Counted from the first letter of the stretch, positions 16,408 through 26,092 are shown. The stretch is DNA of 64,000 nucleotides from Bacteroidales bacterium UBA3297 (GCA_002362105.1 DETD01000020.1:62001-126000); one strand, 5' to 3'. A program made the numbers and translations. Notes: generated by a model from the sequence alone, not told the origin.

Positions 16408-16638
16408 TTAAGGAATTAAACCATCAACACTCACGTTATCTCTTACAATGGCATCAAGTGCATAAGAATTATAAGCCATATACAAACCAAGAGCCTCAGC
16501 TACAAATAGGTCTCTATTCTGACAATCAACCACCAGCCACCCAGCGATTCGATAAACCTCCTTTTCTTTTTCTATTTTCGCCCATATACTGTAATGAGGG
16601 TAATTAATTTGCGACCACGAGGAACAAATAAGAATCAA
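16408..16638 (-). CDS. Doubtful 76-residue ORF overlapping the porE stop
   Basis: A frame beginning with TTG at 16638 overlaps the TGA of porE by TTGA and runs 76 codons to TAA. The product contains a protein-like stretch (VYRIAGWLVVDCQNRDLFVAEAL). The first ATG lies only near its end (LYMAYNSYALDAIV). It has no known family. It may be a translationally coupled small gene, the tail of a decayed gene, or chance. Confidence 0.3.
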   Translation of the reverse strand: MILICSSWSQINYPHYSIWAKIEKEKEVYRIAGWLVVDCQNRDLFVAEALGLYMAYNSYALDAIVRDNVSVDGLIP

Positions 16639-18617
16639 TACATTTTGTAAGTCGTCTTCAACACACGGAACTCGGTACGACGGTTAATCTGGTTAGCAAT
16701 CTCCTGTTGTTCGGCATTCATCTGGTCAAGAGACCCATCGTCAAGGACCTGACCATCGTGTAAGAACGAGTACTGTTTAGCCAATTTGGCATCGACCACC
16801 ACAGGCGTAGTTTTACCATATCCCTTGGCCGTGAGTCGTTCAGCCTCAATACCTTTCTTTATAAGGTAGTTGACGACCGATTCGGCACGTTCGCCCGACA
16901 AGCGCAAATTACCCTCGGCAGAGCCCACACGGTCGGTATGCGCACCAATCTCAATGGTAATATTCGGATTGTCGTTCAACAGTTTCACCAGTTTGTCGAG
17001 ACTCTTATCAGACTCTTTCGTGAGGGTAGCCTTACCGAACTCAAAGAAAATGTTGTCGAGTCCGACTGGTTTAGAAACAGAAGCCAGCGAAAGGTTGATG
17101 TTAAAGGTGTGACTATCGTCTAGGCTGTCGGTTCTAACGGCATCTTTCTGGTTCAAATAGCCACGGCAGTTACCCAGCATAACGTATTTAACATTTTTGT
17201 TAAGCGGATAAGAGAATGTACCATCCTTCTTGGCATGTATTTTCAAGTTTGTACCATCGTTTCCCACAATGCGGATGATGGCATCGGGCAAAGGCTCACC
17301 AGAAGTGCTGGTCACCTTACCCGCGATATTGAAGACGACAGGTGGCAAAACAAACGAATAAATCCGGTCGTACGCCTTCCGGTCATCGCGGTTAGAGGTA
17401 AACATTCCACTTTCAGCCCCCTCAACGAAACTGATACCAAAATCGTCCATATTGGAATTGATCGGATACATCATGTTACGCACATCCTTCCACTGTCCAT
17501 CAGCACTCAAGGTCGCACAGAAGATGTCGAGACCTCCAAACCCAGGAAGTCCGTTAGATGAGAAATAGAGCAAAGTGTCGTGACGAAGGAAAGGGAACAT
17601 CTCGTCGCCAGCGGTATTAATTTTTGAGCCCGCATTTTGTGGAGCGCCCCATTTTTCGCCGTTCTTAACACTGAACCAGATATCCTTACCACCAAAGCCA
17701 CCCTTCATATCAGAGACAAAGTAAAGGATGCGGCCGTCGGAAGACACCGTAGGGTGTGCAAACGAGATAGAACTGTCTTTCGACAACTCAATCTTAACCG
17801 GCTTACCCCATTTGCCTCCGTTACGCTTCGAGGTGTAAATTTCAGCGCCGTGGGTTTCGCCCTTTACATATCGGCAACGGGTAAAGAACATCGTCTTACC
17901 ATCGGCCGAAAAAGAAGGAGAACCTTCATCGTCGACCGTATTGATTTCACCTTCAACAGCCTCGATATTGTCCCAAACTCCAGCTGAATTTTGGCGCGAC
18001 ATATAGATATTGTGGGTAGGAATACCCGTAATTTTACTGTTTTTTCTTTTCTCCCCCTTTTCAAGACGGGTAGAGGCAAAATAGACCGTAGTGCTGTCGC
18101 CAGCAGGGAAAGAAGGCGACGATTCGGTACGCTTCGACACAAAAGCATCCACTTTCTTAACCTTATAGCGGGTAGGGTTCTTCAACCATTCAATAGCCTG
18201 CACCGACGACTCCTTACCAGCCAGAGCCACCTCGCTCTTCGGATGTGCCGCCAAATAGACCTCGTAATTCTTTATCGCCTCTTGCGGTTTTTTATTCTTT
18301 CTGAGCACTTCGGCGTATAGCAAATAGGCAGTAGTATCGGAATACTTGTAACGAGTAGCGTTTTTCAAGGCCATCTCTGCCTTGTTGTTCTCGTTTACCA
18401 ACGAATAACACTCGCCCATACGGTAAGCCACATACGCCTTTTTCTGGCGTTCCTTCGTGGCACTCACCCTAGAGTAAGCGCTTTTATAAATGCTGGCAGC
18501 CTTATAGTATTCGCCTATTTCATACTTCTTGTCGGCCCTTTTAATTGTTTGATTGACAGAACAACCAGAAAGAAGCGCTCCCAGAAGCAACAGAGGAATA
18601 AATCGATTTCTTATCAT
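16635..18617 (-). CDS. porE: PorE-like OmpA-family lipoprotein of the type IX secretion system
   Basis: The start is set at the ATG at 18617, because the longer frame opens with GTG. The lipobox is LLSGC (Cys19). The domain order matches Porphyromonas PorE: TPR-like helices at about residues 20-150, a WD40/PD40-type beta-propeller at about 165-415, a carboxypeptidase-regulatory-like beta-sandwich at about 420-510 (FNIAGKVTSTSGEPLPDAII), and an OmpA C-terminal domain at about 525-650 with NITIEIGAHTDRVGSAEGN, which binds peptidoglycan. It would anchor the T9SS periplasmic complex at the outer membrane. The neighbouring exported enzyme with a T9SS tail fits this call. Paralogues with the same architecture exist, so the name is likely rather than certain. 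Confidence 0.8.
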   Translation of the reverse strand: MIRNRFIPLLLLGALLSGCSVNQTIKRADKKYEIGEYYKAASIYKSAYSRVSATKERQKKAYVAYRMGECYSLVNENNKAEMALKNATRYKYSDTTAYLLYAEVLRKNKKPQEAIKNYEVYLAAHPKSEVALAGKESSVQAIEWLKNPTRYKVKKVDAFVSKRTESSPSFPAGDSTTVYFASTRLEKGEKRKNSKITGIPTHNIYMSRQNSAGVWDNIEAVEGEINTVDDEGSPSFSADGKTMFFTRCRYVKGETHGAEIYTSKRNGGKWGKPVKIELSKDSSISFAHPTVSSDGRILYFVSDMKGGFGGKDIWFSVKNGEKWGAPQNAGSKINTAGDEMFPFLRHDTLLYFSSNGLPGFGGLDIFCATLSADGQWKDVRNMMYPINSNMDDFGISFVEGAESGMFTSNRDDRKAYDRIYSFVLPPVVFNIAGKVTSTSGEPLPDAIIRIVGNDGTNLKIHAKKDGTFSYPLNKNVKYVMLGNCRGYLNQKDAVRTDSLDDSHTFNINLSLASVSKPVGLDNIFFEFGKATLTKESDKSLDKLVKLLNDNPNITIEIGAHTDRVGSAEGNLRLSGERAESVVNYLIKKGIEAERLTAKGYGKTTPVVVDAKLAKQYSFLHDGQVLDDGSLDQMNAEQQEIANQINRRTEFRVLKTTYKMY

Positions 18618-18678
18618 TTTTATCACTTAAACTATATATATTGTAACGAGACAAACAGTTTCAAATTGCAAACCAGCT

Positions 18679-21600
18679 TCATTTCTTGTTAAAAATGTTT
18701 TTAACCGGTTTCCAATAGCGGTTCAGCCACTCACTGTAAGTATCGAAATCTTCTCTATAAATGAGGCCCACGCCCTGCGTAGTACCATTAGCATTCTGAC
18801 GGAAATAACTGTTATCGGAACGGTTGAAAGCCTTCAACCGGAACTTGCCCGACGGGTTCAACTTGTACTCGATATCGAAGTCGATAATACCGCTGTTACC
18901 CGCCTGTTCGTCAAGGGTTGGAACCGTATTCTCGCGGTAACCGAAATTACCATTCACCAAGAGACGGTCGTTCAAGAACTGGGTAGACAAAGCCACCTCA
19001 AACTCCTGCCCCGTAGCCGTAGATTCAGAACCCGGATTGTAGTTGACACCCACATTCACATCGTTGTTAATGCGCGAGAGCAGACTACCAATTTCGGAAG
19101 ACAGCGTCGAGAAACCGACAGACGACAACTCGCTGTTGCCAGAAGCGCCCGACTGCCCGGCACTCTTATCCATGGTATAGAAATGTCCCAAAGCCAACAA
19201 CGAAGCCACATTTCGGTTCAATGTTTCCTCGGTATTGACCACACTGGCCAGTTTGCGCCTTACCTCTTCATCGCAATTCGGCAATTCAAGACCAAACTTG
19301 ATGATAGGCCGCTGGATGGTACCCGTCAGATAAAGCAGACAATCGACATTCGCATTGGTGATTTTCGAATAAGAAGGGTCGTCTGCCAGAATGTTGCTCA
19401 ACGAGGCATTCAGAGAATACTTGGCACGCACATTCATACCAGCCGTATACGGGCTACCGGTAAAGTGCAGTTGGCTGCCCGGCAAAATGCTGAATTTACG
19501 GGAAATGACGCTCTGCACAGTAAACAGGTAGTCGCCCTTGGTCACCTCGTAGGTACCCAACATACCAAACTCACCCGTCTGAGAGTCGTAAGTCATGTGT
19601 ATAGCACCGTTACCACGGGTACGTATGATATCGCCCGCACGCGGGTCCATAATCAGTTGGATTTGTGCCGCAGGCGTACAGTTGAGCTGCATATCGAGCC
19701 GAATGCGCGACTTTAAATTTTTCTCAGCCTGAATCTTTCTAATTCGATCTATACGGTTACGCCTCCGCTCTTGTGCAGTCTGTCTTTCCTCGTCGTTCAC
19801 GAAAGTAATGAAGTCAGAGTTCTCCACATCGGCAGTTCCTCCAATAGGGATAGTAACCACGGTATTCTCTCGGGTAACCAGCTCCTTCATATCGAAATTA
19901 ACCGAGCCCGGCACCCCATAAATATGGATTTCGCCATCACCAAAAGCCTTACCATAGAAGGTCTCGTTATCGGCTTCAGTAGTGTTCAGCGCCAGCAAAT
20001 TCTCGCAAGCGACGTTCACATTAAACTTCATATTCTGGAAGCCCCTGTGCCGCACCTGGGCGTTAACCACCGCCTTCCCAGATAAGGCATCGCGCGCCTT
20101 TCCATTCCGCATTTCAAAAGAGTTGTGCTTCATGTACACCACCTCTCTATCAATAAAGTATTCGGTGTTCAAGAATTCAATACCAAAATGCACATTAGAC
20201 GCAACAGGGTTACCCTCCAGACCAATATCGCCAAAATGTCCGAAAGCACGAACCCAGCCCGAAGCATAGCCAGTAAAGTCGGCCATAACACCACCCACAT
20301 AGGTGCGAATGAAACGGAGGTCAATATCGTGCAAATCGCCCTCTATACTCATTGAATCGCGATTAAAGAAGATGCTGCCAATGATAGGCGACTTGGCACC
20401 AGAAACATGCGACGTGAGGTCGGCATCAAAGAAAATTTCCTTGTCGCGTGTGTCAAACTCACCAGCCACCTGCAACTTGGAAGCCAACTGGTACGAGTTC
20501 ATAAAGGCAGAATCGACCACCAGATGGGTGTACATGTAAGGTTTGTTGAACAAACGTTTTACATAGACATCGCCATTGGTTATACCATTAAAGGTAATAC
20601 GGTCGTTGTTGATCATATTACTGATGTAACCCAAACGGATATCGTGCAGATAGACGCCAATACTGTCGTTCATCTCGCGCGTGCTCACACCATTAATACG
20701 GAGTTCCTGATCGCCGTGTTCTACCAAGAAGTTGTCTACCTGAAGCATACCCGGACGCAGGCTGACCAGACTCTTATGCACATTCCACACAGAATCTTTC
20801 AGAATAAACTCGGTAGGCAGTACATGGAAATCGGCAGAAAGCCCCTCCTTGGTCAGCGAATTCAAGACCGTAAGGATATTCAACTCACCACTATAGGTTT
20901 CATCGACCGAATTACTGAAATTCAACCTCGACGAAATAGAGTCTGACTTGGCAACCGCATTAACCGAAAAATAGTACGGATTGCGGCGGCGCCTATACGG
21001 CATCATCGTACCACGGGCCACCAGTTTGGCTTCGGTAGCCGGATTTTCACAAAGGAGCAGCACATCTTGCAACGTACTTTTACCCATCTTCAGCATTGGA
21101 GCCTCGAGGCGAACGCGGAACTTGCCCTCCACATCGTTAAAGAATCCTTTCAGCGACCCCTCAGAGACCATAGCCACCGGCAACTTGAACACGTCGGTCA
21201 GCACCTCGGTGTTGTTAATCTTGAAATCGAAAGTAAAATTGTTGCCGCTCTGCTTGTCGACAGCCGACGAGATAACCGCAGGAACATACTTACGGAGAAT
21301 CTTTTTAGTATTGGCCACCAAGCCAGCCAGCTGGTACTGGCCAGAAATGTTACCGTTTAAGAAGTCGGAATATAACGTTGCAGTTTTCCTGCCATTATTT
21401 GCCGGTGTAACATTCAAACTAACATTGTTCACCATCAGGTCCTTACCAGTAGGCCGCTGATAGAGGAAGTTGTCGAGAGAAAAAGAGCCCTCGAGTTCGT
21501 CGAACGTCTTGCCCTGGAAGTCGGCCACAATGTCGAACGACATACACGAATTGTCTTTGTTTTTAGACAAATTGAGTGGCGCCAGGCAGATACGTTTGGC

Positions 21601-23166
21601 ATTGGCCGTAAAATGGAACTCAGGCTTTTTCTTAGAGAGGTGGACATTACCAGAAAGATTGAACTGCGCGTTCGGGTCGTTGATTTGAAGTTCGCCGGTG
21701 AATCCTTTCGGGCCAAAATCGCCATTCAACGAGATGTCGCGATAGGTATAGCCACGGTAATCGAGCGAATCGATAATTCCCTCGGCATTCACAGAGAACT
21801 TGTGAACCGCATTTGGGTCACGCTTCAGGTTGACAACAATTCCCAACGTAGTGTTTCCCAATCCGGTAGTCGGTAAAATCTCTGCCAGATGGAAGTTTTC
21901 GGTATCAAGTTCACCATCGATGGAGTATTTTGAGAAATCGAGATTCGGATTATCGATATCCACATTCAAGACGATGGAGCCCGCCCCCGAGCCAATAGAG
22001 CCGTCGGCACTGATAGCGGCCAGAGAGCCCTCGATGCCGCCGACATACGACACAAAGCCCATCTTTTCGAATGCAGGAGGCAGATAAACGTCACGCTTGA
22101 TAAACGCCGAGCCAAAATGACGGACATGGTCGGCATCGACAATCACCTGCCGGAAGTTCGCACGCACATAGGCATCCTTCAACTTAGGCAATCCCGACAA
22201 ATCGACATCGCCATCAATAACCAGTCCGTTTCCGTTCTTTACCAGCAGGTTGCGCACCTTCAGGTTATCAATAGAGCCATTGACGCTACCACACAGCGAA
22301 ATATCGTCGTCTAACTGGTGGAAGGCTGGAACAAAAGCACGAAGGTCGTATAAATTGACATTAGAAGGTTCCAGTTCAAGGTTTAAGACATAATCGTGGA
22401 AAAAATTCTTCGACTTCAAGTCGTTGTAAGTCAGCTCCGCATTCTTAAACACGACCTTACTATCGGGCATAGCGGTCGAGAAATGGAGCAGGCGCACCCC
22501 TTTACGGTTTCCGACAATAGTCGTCGACAAGTCGGAAAGATTGACTCCTGAAGCCTCTACAAACGAGAGTTTGTGCAGTTTGACGTTAATAGAATCGCCC
22601 GACAGTTCACGAACATAAATATGTCCGTTTATGCTGTCAACATCGAGGTATTTCGGATTAAACTTCTGTGGAGTCGCATTGATTGAATCTTTATGGAAAG
22701 AGACAAAGCAGTCTTTGAATCCCACCGATTCGATGTCAGCCATCCAGCTAGACTTTTCAGTATCGTCTTTTTTCTTGAAGGCATCGATTACAAACTGGAA
22801 ATTGAAAACGCCGGCAGAGTCCTGTCGGACGTAACCCCGCATCTGTGTCAACTGCACCGTGCGCAAAGAGACCTTGTGCTGCAAAAGCGGCAGAATATTA
22901 ACGGTCACCTTCGCCCTTTTTACAAAAAGGAGGGTGTCGCAGGCCTGGTCCTCAATATATAAATCGTTAATTACAAATGTATTAGGGAAGCCCCAATCGA
23001 TAACTCCCGAAGTTACCTTCGAGTTGATTTTCTTAGACAACCCCCCTGTGACTTCAGACAATATCTCCTTCTGCGTGCTAACATTCTGTAGCAGCAGATA
23101 AGCCCCTAGTAGCAAAAGACAAATTGCGACCAAGAGGAAAGTCAGAATATGTAGTATTTTTTTTAT
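18679..23166 (-). CDS. tamB: TamB-like translocation/assembly module protein; no ATG start
   Basis: The protein is about 1495 residues, with one N-terminal membrane anchor followed by long beta-rich repeats and a TamB/DUF490 C-terminal region (from about SRIRLDMQLNCTPAAQIQLIMDPRAGD to the end). Such proteins bridge the periplasm and carry lipids or help insert outer-membrane proteins. The frame is closed upstream by TAA at 23176-23178, and no ATG or GTG lies between that stop and the anchor. Starting at ATA (23164-23166) gives a normal basic-hydrophobic N-terminus reading KKILHILTFLLVAICLLLLG. The first conventional alternatives, CTG (23145) and TTG (23133), would drop the basic residues before the anchor. 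An unusual start codon or a sequence error must be considered. Confidence 0.85.
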   Translation of the reverse strand: MKKILHILTFLLVAICLLLLGAYLLLQNVSTQKEILSEVTGGLSKKINSKVTSGVIDWGFPNTFVINDLYIEDQACDTLLFVKRAKVTVNILPLLQHKVSLRTVQLTQMRGYVRQDSAGVFNFQFVIDAFKKKDDTEKSSWMADIESVGFKDCFVSFHKDSINATPQKFNPKYLDVDSINGHIYVRELSGDSINVKLHKLSFVEASGVNLSDLSTTIVGNRKGVRLLHFSTAMPDSKVVFKNAELTYNDLKSKNFFHDYVLNLELEPSNVNLYDLRAFVPAFHQLDDDISLCGSVNGSIDNLKVRNLLVKNGNGLVIDGDVDLSGLPKLKDAYVRANFRQVIVDADHVRHFGSAFIKRDVYLPPAFEKMGFVSYVGGIEGSLAAISADGSIGSGAGSIVLNVDIDNPNLDFSKYSIDGELDTENFHLAEILPTTGLGNTTLGIVVNLKRDPNAVHKFSVNAEGIIDSLDYRGYTYRDISLNGDFGPKGFTGELQINDPNAQFNLSGNVHLSKKKPEFHFTANAKRICLAPLNLSKNKDNSCMSFDIVADFQGKTFDELEGSFSLDNFLYQRPTGKDLMVNNVSLNVTPANNGRKTATLYSDFLNGNISGQYQLAGLVANTKKILRKYVPAVISSAVDKQSGNNFTFDFKINNTEVLTDVFKLPVAMVSEGSLKGFFNDVEGKFRVRLEAPMLKMGKSTLQDVLLLCENPATEAKLVARGTMMPYRRRRNPYYFSVNAVAKSDSISSRLNFSNSVDETYSGELNILTVLNSLTKEGLSADFHVLPTEFILKDSVWNVHKSLVSLRPGMLQVDNFLVEHGDQELRINGVSTREMNDSIGVYLHDIRLGYISNMINNDRITFNGITNGDVYVKRLFNKPYMYTHLVVDSAFMNSYQLASKLQVAGEFDTRDKEIFFDADLTSHVSGAKSPIIGSIFFNRDSMSIEGDLHDIDLRFIRTYVGGVMADFTGYASGWVRAFGHFGDIGLEGNPVASNVHFGIEFLNTEYFIDREVVYMKHNSFEMRNGKARDALSGKAVVNAQVRHRGFQNMKFNVNVACENLLALNTTEADNETFYGKAFGDGEIHIYGVPGSVNFDMKELVTRENTVVTIPIGGTADVENSDFITFVNDEERQTAQERRRNRIDRIRKIQAEKNLKSRIRLDMQLNCTPAAQIQLIMDPRAGDIIRTRGNGAIHMTYDSQTGEFGMLGTYEVTKGDYLFTVQSVISRKFSILPGSQLHFTGSPYTAGMNVRAKYSLNASLSNILADDPSYSKITNANVDCLLYLTGTIQRPIIKFGLELPNCDEEVRRKLASVVNTEETLNRNVASLLALGHFYTMDKSAGQSGASGNSELSSVGFSTLSSEIGSLLSRINNDVNVGVNYNPGSESTATGQEFEVALSTQFLNDRLLVNGNFGYRENTVPTLDEQAGNSGIIDFDIEYKLNPSGKFRLKAFNRSDNSYFRQNANGTTQGVGLIYREDFDTYSEWLNRYWKPVKNIFNKK

Positions 23167-23189
23167 AACTTTGCCTTAATTTTACAAAG

Positions 23190-23197
23190 CAAAAATA
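23190..23197 (-). promoter_or_regulatory. -7 element upstream of the TamB-like gene
   Basis: The minus strand reads TATTTTTG, matching TAnnTTTG. Transcription would begin near 23183, about 17 bases before the proposed ATA start. No clear -33 TTTG was found. Confidence 0.35.
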
Positions 23198-23260
23198 CAA
23201 AATATCTTGCTATAAGAGAGTATTTCCCTTATATAAAGTTAAAATAATAAGAGGAGTAAA

Positions 23261-24280
23261 ATGTCTGTAAAGATATTAGCAATAGAATCGTCGTGCGACG
23301 ACACCTCGGCGGCGGTTCTGAGCGACAGCAAGTTGTTGTCGAATGTAATAGCGAGCCAAAAAGTTCACGAGTCGTATGGAGGCGTTGTGCCAGAGTTGGC
23401 ATCGCGAGCCCACCAGCAAAACATCATACCAGTAGTGCACGAGGCACTGAAACAGGCAGGTGTGAGCAAAGACGAGATAGACGCGGTAGCCTACACACGC
23501 GGTCCCGGCTTAATGGGGTCGCTAATGGTTGGGACATCGTTTGCAAAAGGTTTCGCCATTTCACGCAACATTCCCCTTATAGATGTAAACCACCTGCAAG
23601 GCCACATTATGGCCCACTTTATTGAAAGAGAGGGTGAAGAGGCACACATACCGCCATTCCCATTCCTCTGCCTTCTAGTCAGTGGTGGTAACAGCCAGAT
23701 TGTGAAAGTCAACTCCTACAAAGACATGGAAATTATGGGTCAGACCATTGACGACGCTGCCGGCGAAGCCTTCGACAAGTGCGCGAAAGTGATGGGACTA
23801 CCCTACCCTGGCGGCCCTGTAATAGACAAACTGGCCAAAGAGGGTAACGCAAAAGCATTCAAGTTCCACAAACCACAGATTGAGGGCTACAACTATAGTT
23901 TCAGCGGACTGAAAACCAGCTTCCTATACACCCTTCGCGACCATGTGAAGGAAGACCCCGACTTTATTAAGAACAACTTGAACGACCTGTGCGCATCGCT
24001 ACAGGCAACCGTCATCGAGATACTGATGGACAAACTGCGCAAAGCCGTAAAAACGACTGGAATCAACCACGTAGCGGTGGCTGGAGGCGTTTCCGCCAAC
24101 TCTGCACTGCGAGGCGCATTTGAAGACCACTCGAAACGATTTGGCTGGAACATCTACATTCCGAAATTCAGCTACACCACCGATAATGCGGCAATGATTG
24201 GCATTGTTGGTTACCACAAATTCTTGGACAAGGACTTTAGCGACATCAGCCTACCTCCATACTCAAGAGTGATTCTCTAA
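23261..24280 (+). CDS. tsaD: tRNA N6-threonylcarbamoyladenosine transferase TsaD
   Basis: The 339-residue length is typical of TsaD/Kae1/Gcp. It transfers the threonylcarbamoyl group to A37 of tRNAs that read ANN codons. The ASKHA-type fold begins with ILAIESSCDDTS. The metal ligands His111 and His115 are in NHLQGHIMAH, and the late acidic ligand is in TTDNAAMIG. The start is supported by a clear AGAGGAG four bases before the ATG, which is unusual for this phylum, where such sites are rare. It is divergent from the TamB-like gene and followed after 13 bases by a lipoprotein gene. Confidence 0.97.
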   Translation: MSVKILAIESSCDDTSAAVLSDSKLLSNVIASQKVHESYGGVVPELASRAHQQNIIPVVHEALKQAGVSKDEIDAVAYTRGPGLMGSLMVGTSFAKGFAISRNIPLIDVNHLQGHIMAHFIEREGEEAHIPPFPFLCLLVSGGNSQIVKVNSYKDMEIMGQTIDDAAGEAFDKCAKVMGLPYPGGPVIDKLAKEGNAKAFKFHKPQIEGYNYSFSGLKTSFLYTLRDHVKEDPDFIKNNLNDLCASLQATVIEILMDKLRKAVKTTGINHVAVAGGVSANSALRGAFEDHSKRFGWNIYIPKFSYTTDNAAMIGIVGYHKFLDKDFSDISLPPYSRVIL

Positions 24281-24293
24281 AACTTATACTATT

Positions 24294-25133
24294 ATGGACA
24301 AAAAATATCTGAAACTAATTATAGCACTTAGTCTTGCGGTAGCTGGCAGTTCCTGCTCAAGCAGCGACCAACCTCAACAACCAGACCAAGACACAGCCGC
24401 AGTTGCACCAGAAGACCAACCTGCCGAAGAAGTTGATGCCCCTTTCAGCTATAAGAAAGACACCATTGAGCGCAAGTTTAAGACCATAACAGTCACAATG
24501 AACGTTGACTTCGCAAAAGACGGCAACGAAAAACTGGTGAAAAACATTAACGAATACATCAATAAGGAATTAGGAAACCACTATAAGAAAGAGATAACAG
24601 ACACGAAAGAAGTTCTGGCTTTCTATGCCAACTACCAACTCGATAAAATGAGAGAGGTGTGGGAAGAAGGTGCAAACTTCACCTACGACATCCGCGTACT
24701 CTTCAGCCACGAGACTGAAAACTACGTCTCTTACACCAGCAGCTTCTTCGAATACACCGGCGGAGCACACGGTATAGCAGGAAACGATGGTGCGACCTTC
24801 AGGAAAAGCGACGGCCAACAACTTACCTGGGACATGTTTAACACACAGGGAAACGAGTTCAAGCAAATCTTGAAAGAAGGCATTAAAGGCTATTTTGAAG
24901 ATGCCATCGGCCATAAAATCAAGAGTGACGAGGACTTCAAAAGCTACCTGCTGGATATTAAAGACGTGAACAACCTGCCATTACCTTCGGCAAAACCCTA
25001 CATCAACAAAAAGGGATTGGTTATACATTACGGACAATATGAAATTGCGCCATACGCCAGCGGGCAACCAGAATTTGTGATGCCACTGGCTAACGCAAGG
25101 AAGATACTTAAAGAACCAGGCTTCCTGTTCTAA
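24294..25133 (+). CDS. DUF3298/RsiV-like lipoprotein
   Basis: The protein has 279 residues and a lipobox ending SSC near residue 21. A low-complexity Gln/Pro/Asp/Glu linker follows to about residue 50. The mature domain contains the DUF4163/DUF3298 hallmarks: a GGAHGIAG-type turn (FEYTGGAHG) near the middle and a terminal YEIAPYASGQPEFVMPL. The fold is shared with the anti-sigma factor RsiV and lysozyme-binding proteins; no transmembrane anti-sigma part is present here. It probably sits on the outer or inner membrane facing the periplasm. It is cotranscribed with tsaD, and a terminator follows. Confidence 0.85.
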   Translation: MDKKYLKLIIALSLAVAGSSCSSSDQPQQPDQDTAAVAPEDQPAEEVDAPFSYKKDTIERKFKTITVTMNVDFAKDGNEKLVKNINEYINKELGNHYKKEITDTKEVLAFYANYQLDKMREVWEEGANFTYDIRVLFSHETENYVSYTSSFFEYTGGAHGIAGNDGATFRKSDGQQLTWDMFNTQGNEFKQILKEGIKGYFEDAIGHKIKSDEDFKSYLLDIKDVNNLPLPSAKPYINKKGLVIHYGQYEIAPYASGQPEFVMPLANARKILKEPGFLF

Positions 25134-25154
25134 AAGCAAGGTAAAAACGCTAAA

Positions 25155-25187
25155 AGAAGACATACCAGACGGCATGTCTTCTTTTTT
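25155..25187 (+). terminator. Terminator after the tsaD-lipoprotein pair
   Basis: AGAAGACAT at 25155-25163 pairs with ATGTCTTCT at 25174-25182 and runs into six T. Confidence 0.9.
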
Positions 25188-25271
25188 GTTTCTATTTAGG
25201 AAACAAACTCTTAGCACGACATAATAGTAATTTATAGGGATAGGCACTGCCCCAAATACCAACTTTTGATG

Positions 25272-25303
25272 ATTGACATGAAAACAGCATCAATCTAATT
25301 TTG
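25272..25303 (+). promoter_or_regulatory. Promoter of the cysteine-rich lipoprotein gene
   Basis: ATTG at 25272-25275 and TAATTTTG at 25296-25303 are 20 bases apart, close to the Bacteroidota consensus. The leader would be about 18-20 bases long. Confidence 0.65.
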
Positions 25304-25327
25304 CACTCGAAAAACGAAAAAAGACGT

Positions 25328-25945
25328 ATGAAAAAACAATTACTATTAATCGGCACAATGGCAGTGATGCTAGTGTCGTGCAACACACAACCCGCAGTAA
25401 ACGAGACTTGTTACAATCCTACAGAGGTAGTATCGAAAGCAGATTCGCTGATTGACGACACTATTTGGGTTTCAGGAACTGCCAAGCACGTATGTTGTTG
25501 TAGCAAGAAGAAACTGATGCTCGGAGATGAAACAGACTCGACAGCCGCTCCTCTGAGAGTGTTGGCAGGTGGCGAGATTGACACTTTCTCGAAATCGCTG
25601 GTTGGCGAGCACGTAAAGATTCAAGGCATACTCCGTCTCAACAAAATCACGAAGGAGAGTTTAGAAAGCCAGTTGGCCACCCTCGACTCCATAATTGCAG
25701 CAACTCCAAAAGTTGAGGTTAAAGAAGAGAAAGGAAAGAACGAGGGTGAAAAGAAAGGATGCAATGGAGGCGGTACTGAAAAAAAGAGACAGGGCATTGC
25801 AGAGAAAATACAATGGTTAACCGATAACAACAAAGAATTTATCGCAGACTATTACCTAGAAGCAGTCAAATTTTCAGATTGTTGTAAGCAAAAGACAGAG
25901 ACTGCTGAAACTGCAGAAAAGAAAAGTTGCTGCTCAGAAAAATAA
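25328..25945 (+). CDS. Cysteine-rich OB-fold-like lipoprotein
   Basis: The start is set at the ATG at 25328, which gives a clean lipoprotein signal (LVSC, Cys18). The longer frame adds nine residues that would lie upstream of the promoter's start site. Residues 33-118 have the five-strand pattern of a small OB-fold (DDTIWVSGTAKHVC, then PLRVLAGG, then VKIQGILRLNKIT). Unusual cysteine groups occur at 56-58 (CCC), in KKGCNGGG, in SDCCKQK and in SCCSEK at the end, and a Lys/Glu-rich linker lies between. The cysteines suggest soft-metal binding in the periplasm or at the surface. It opens a block of TonB receptors and a heavy-metal-binding protein. Confidence 0.7.
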   Translation: MKKQLLLIGTMAVMLVSCNTQPAVNETCYNPTEVVSKADSLIDDTIWVSGTAKHVCCCSKKKLMLGDETDSTAAPLRVLAGGEIDTFSKSLVGEHVKIQGILRLNKITKESLESQLATLDSIIAATPKVEVKEEKGKNEGEKKGCNGGGTEKKRQGIAEKIQWLTDNNKEFIADYYLEAVKFSDCCKQKTETAETAEKKSCCSEK

Positions 25946-26055
25946 AGAGCATTATCACACACGGCAAAAGCGCCGCATTGTTTGAATTTACCACCGTCTT
26001 TCTTTTTTCCCTAAATTCCTAGAAAGACAAGTTTCCCATATCAAATTGTTTTCAT

Positions 26056-26092
26056 CCGGGCTTCCTTGCTGGAAGCCTGGTGGGGATTTTTA
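26056..26092 (+). terminator. GC-rich hairpin before the DUF4876-like gene
   Basis: CCGGGCTTCC at 26056-26065 pairs with GGAAGCCTGG at 26071-26080 across a TTGCT loop, and a broken T-run follows at 26087-26091. It may end the upstream gene or act in the leader of the next gene, whose start lies 44 bases beyond. Confidence 0.6.

Noticed and set aside
16281..16607. 108-residue plus-strand ORF
   Set aside because: It has low-complexity Phe/Pro-rich composition, no promoter, and runs opposite a more protein-like frame.
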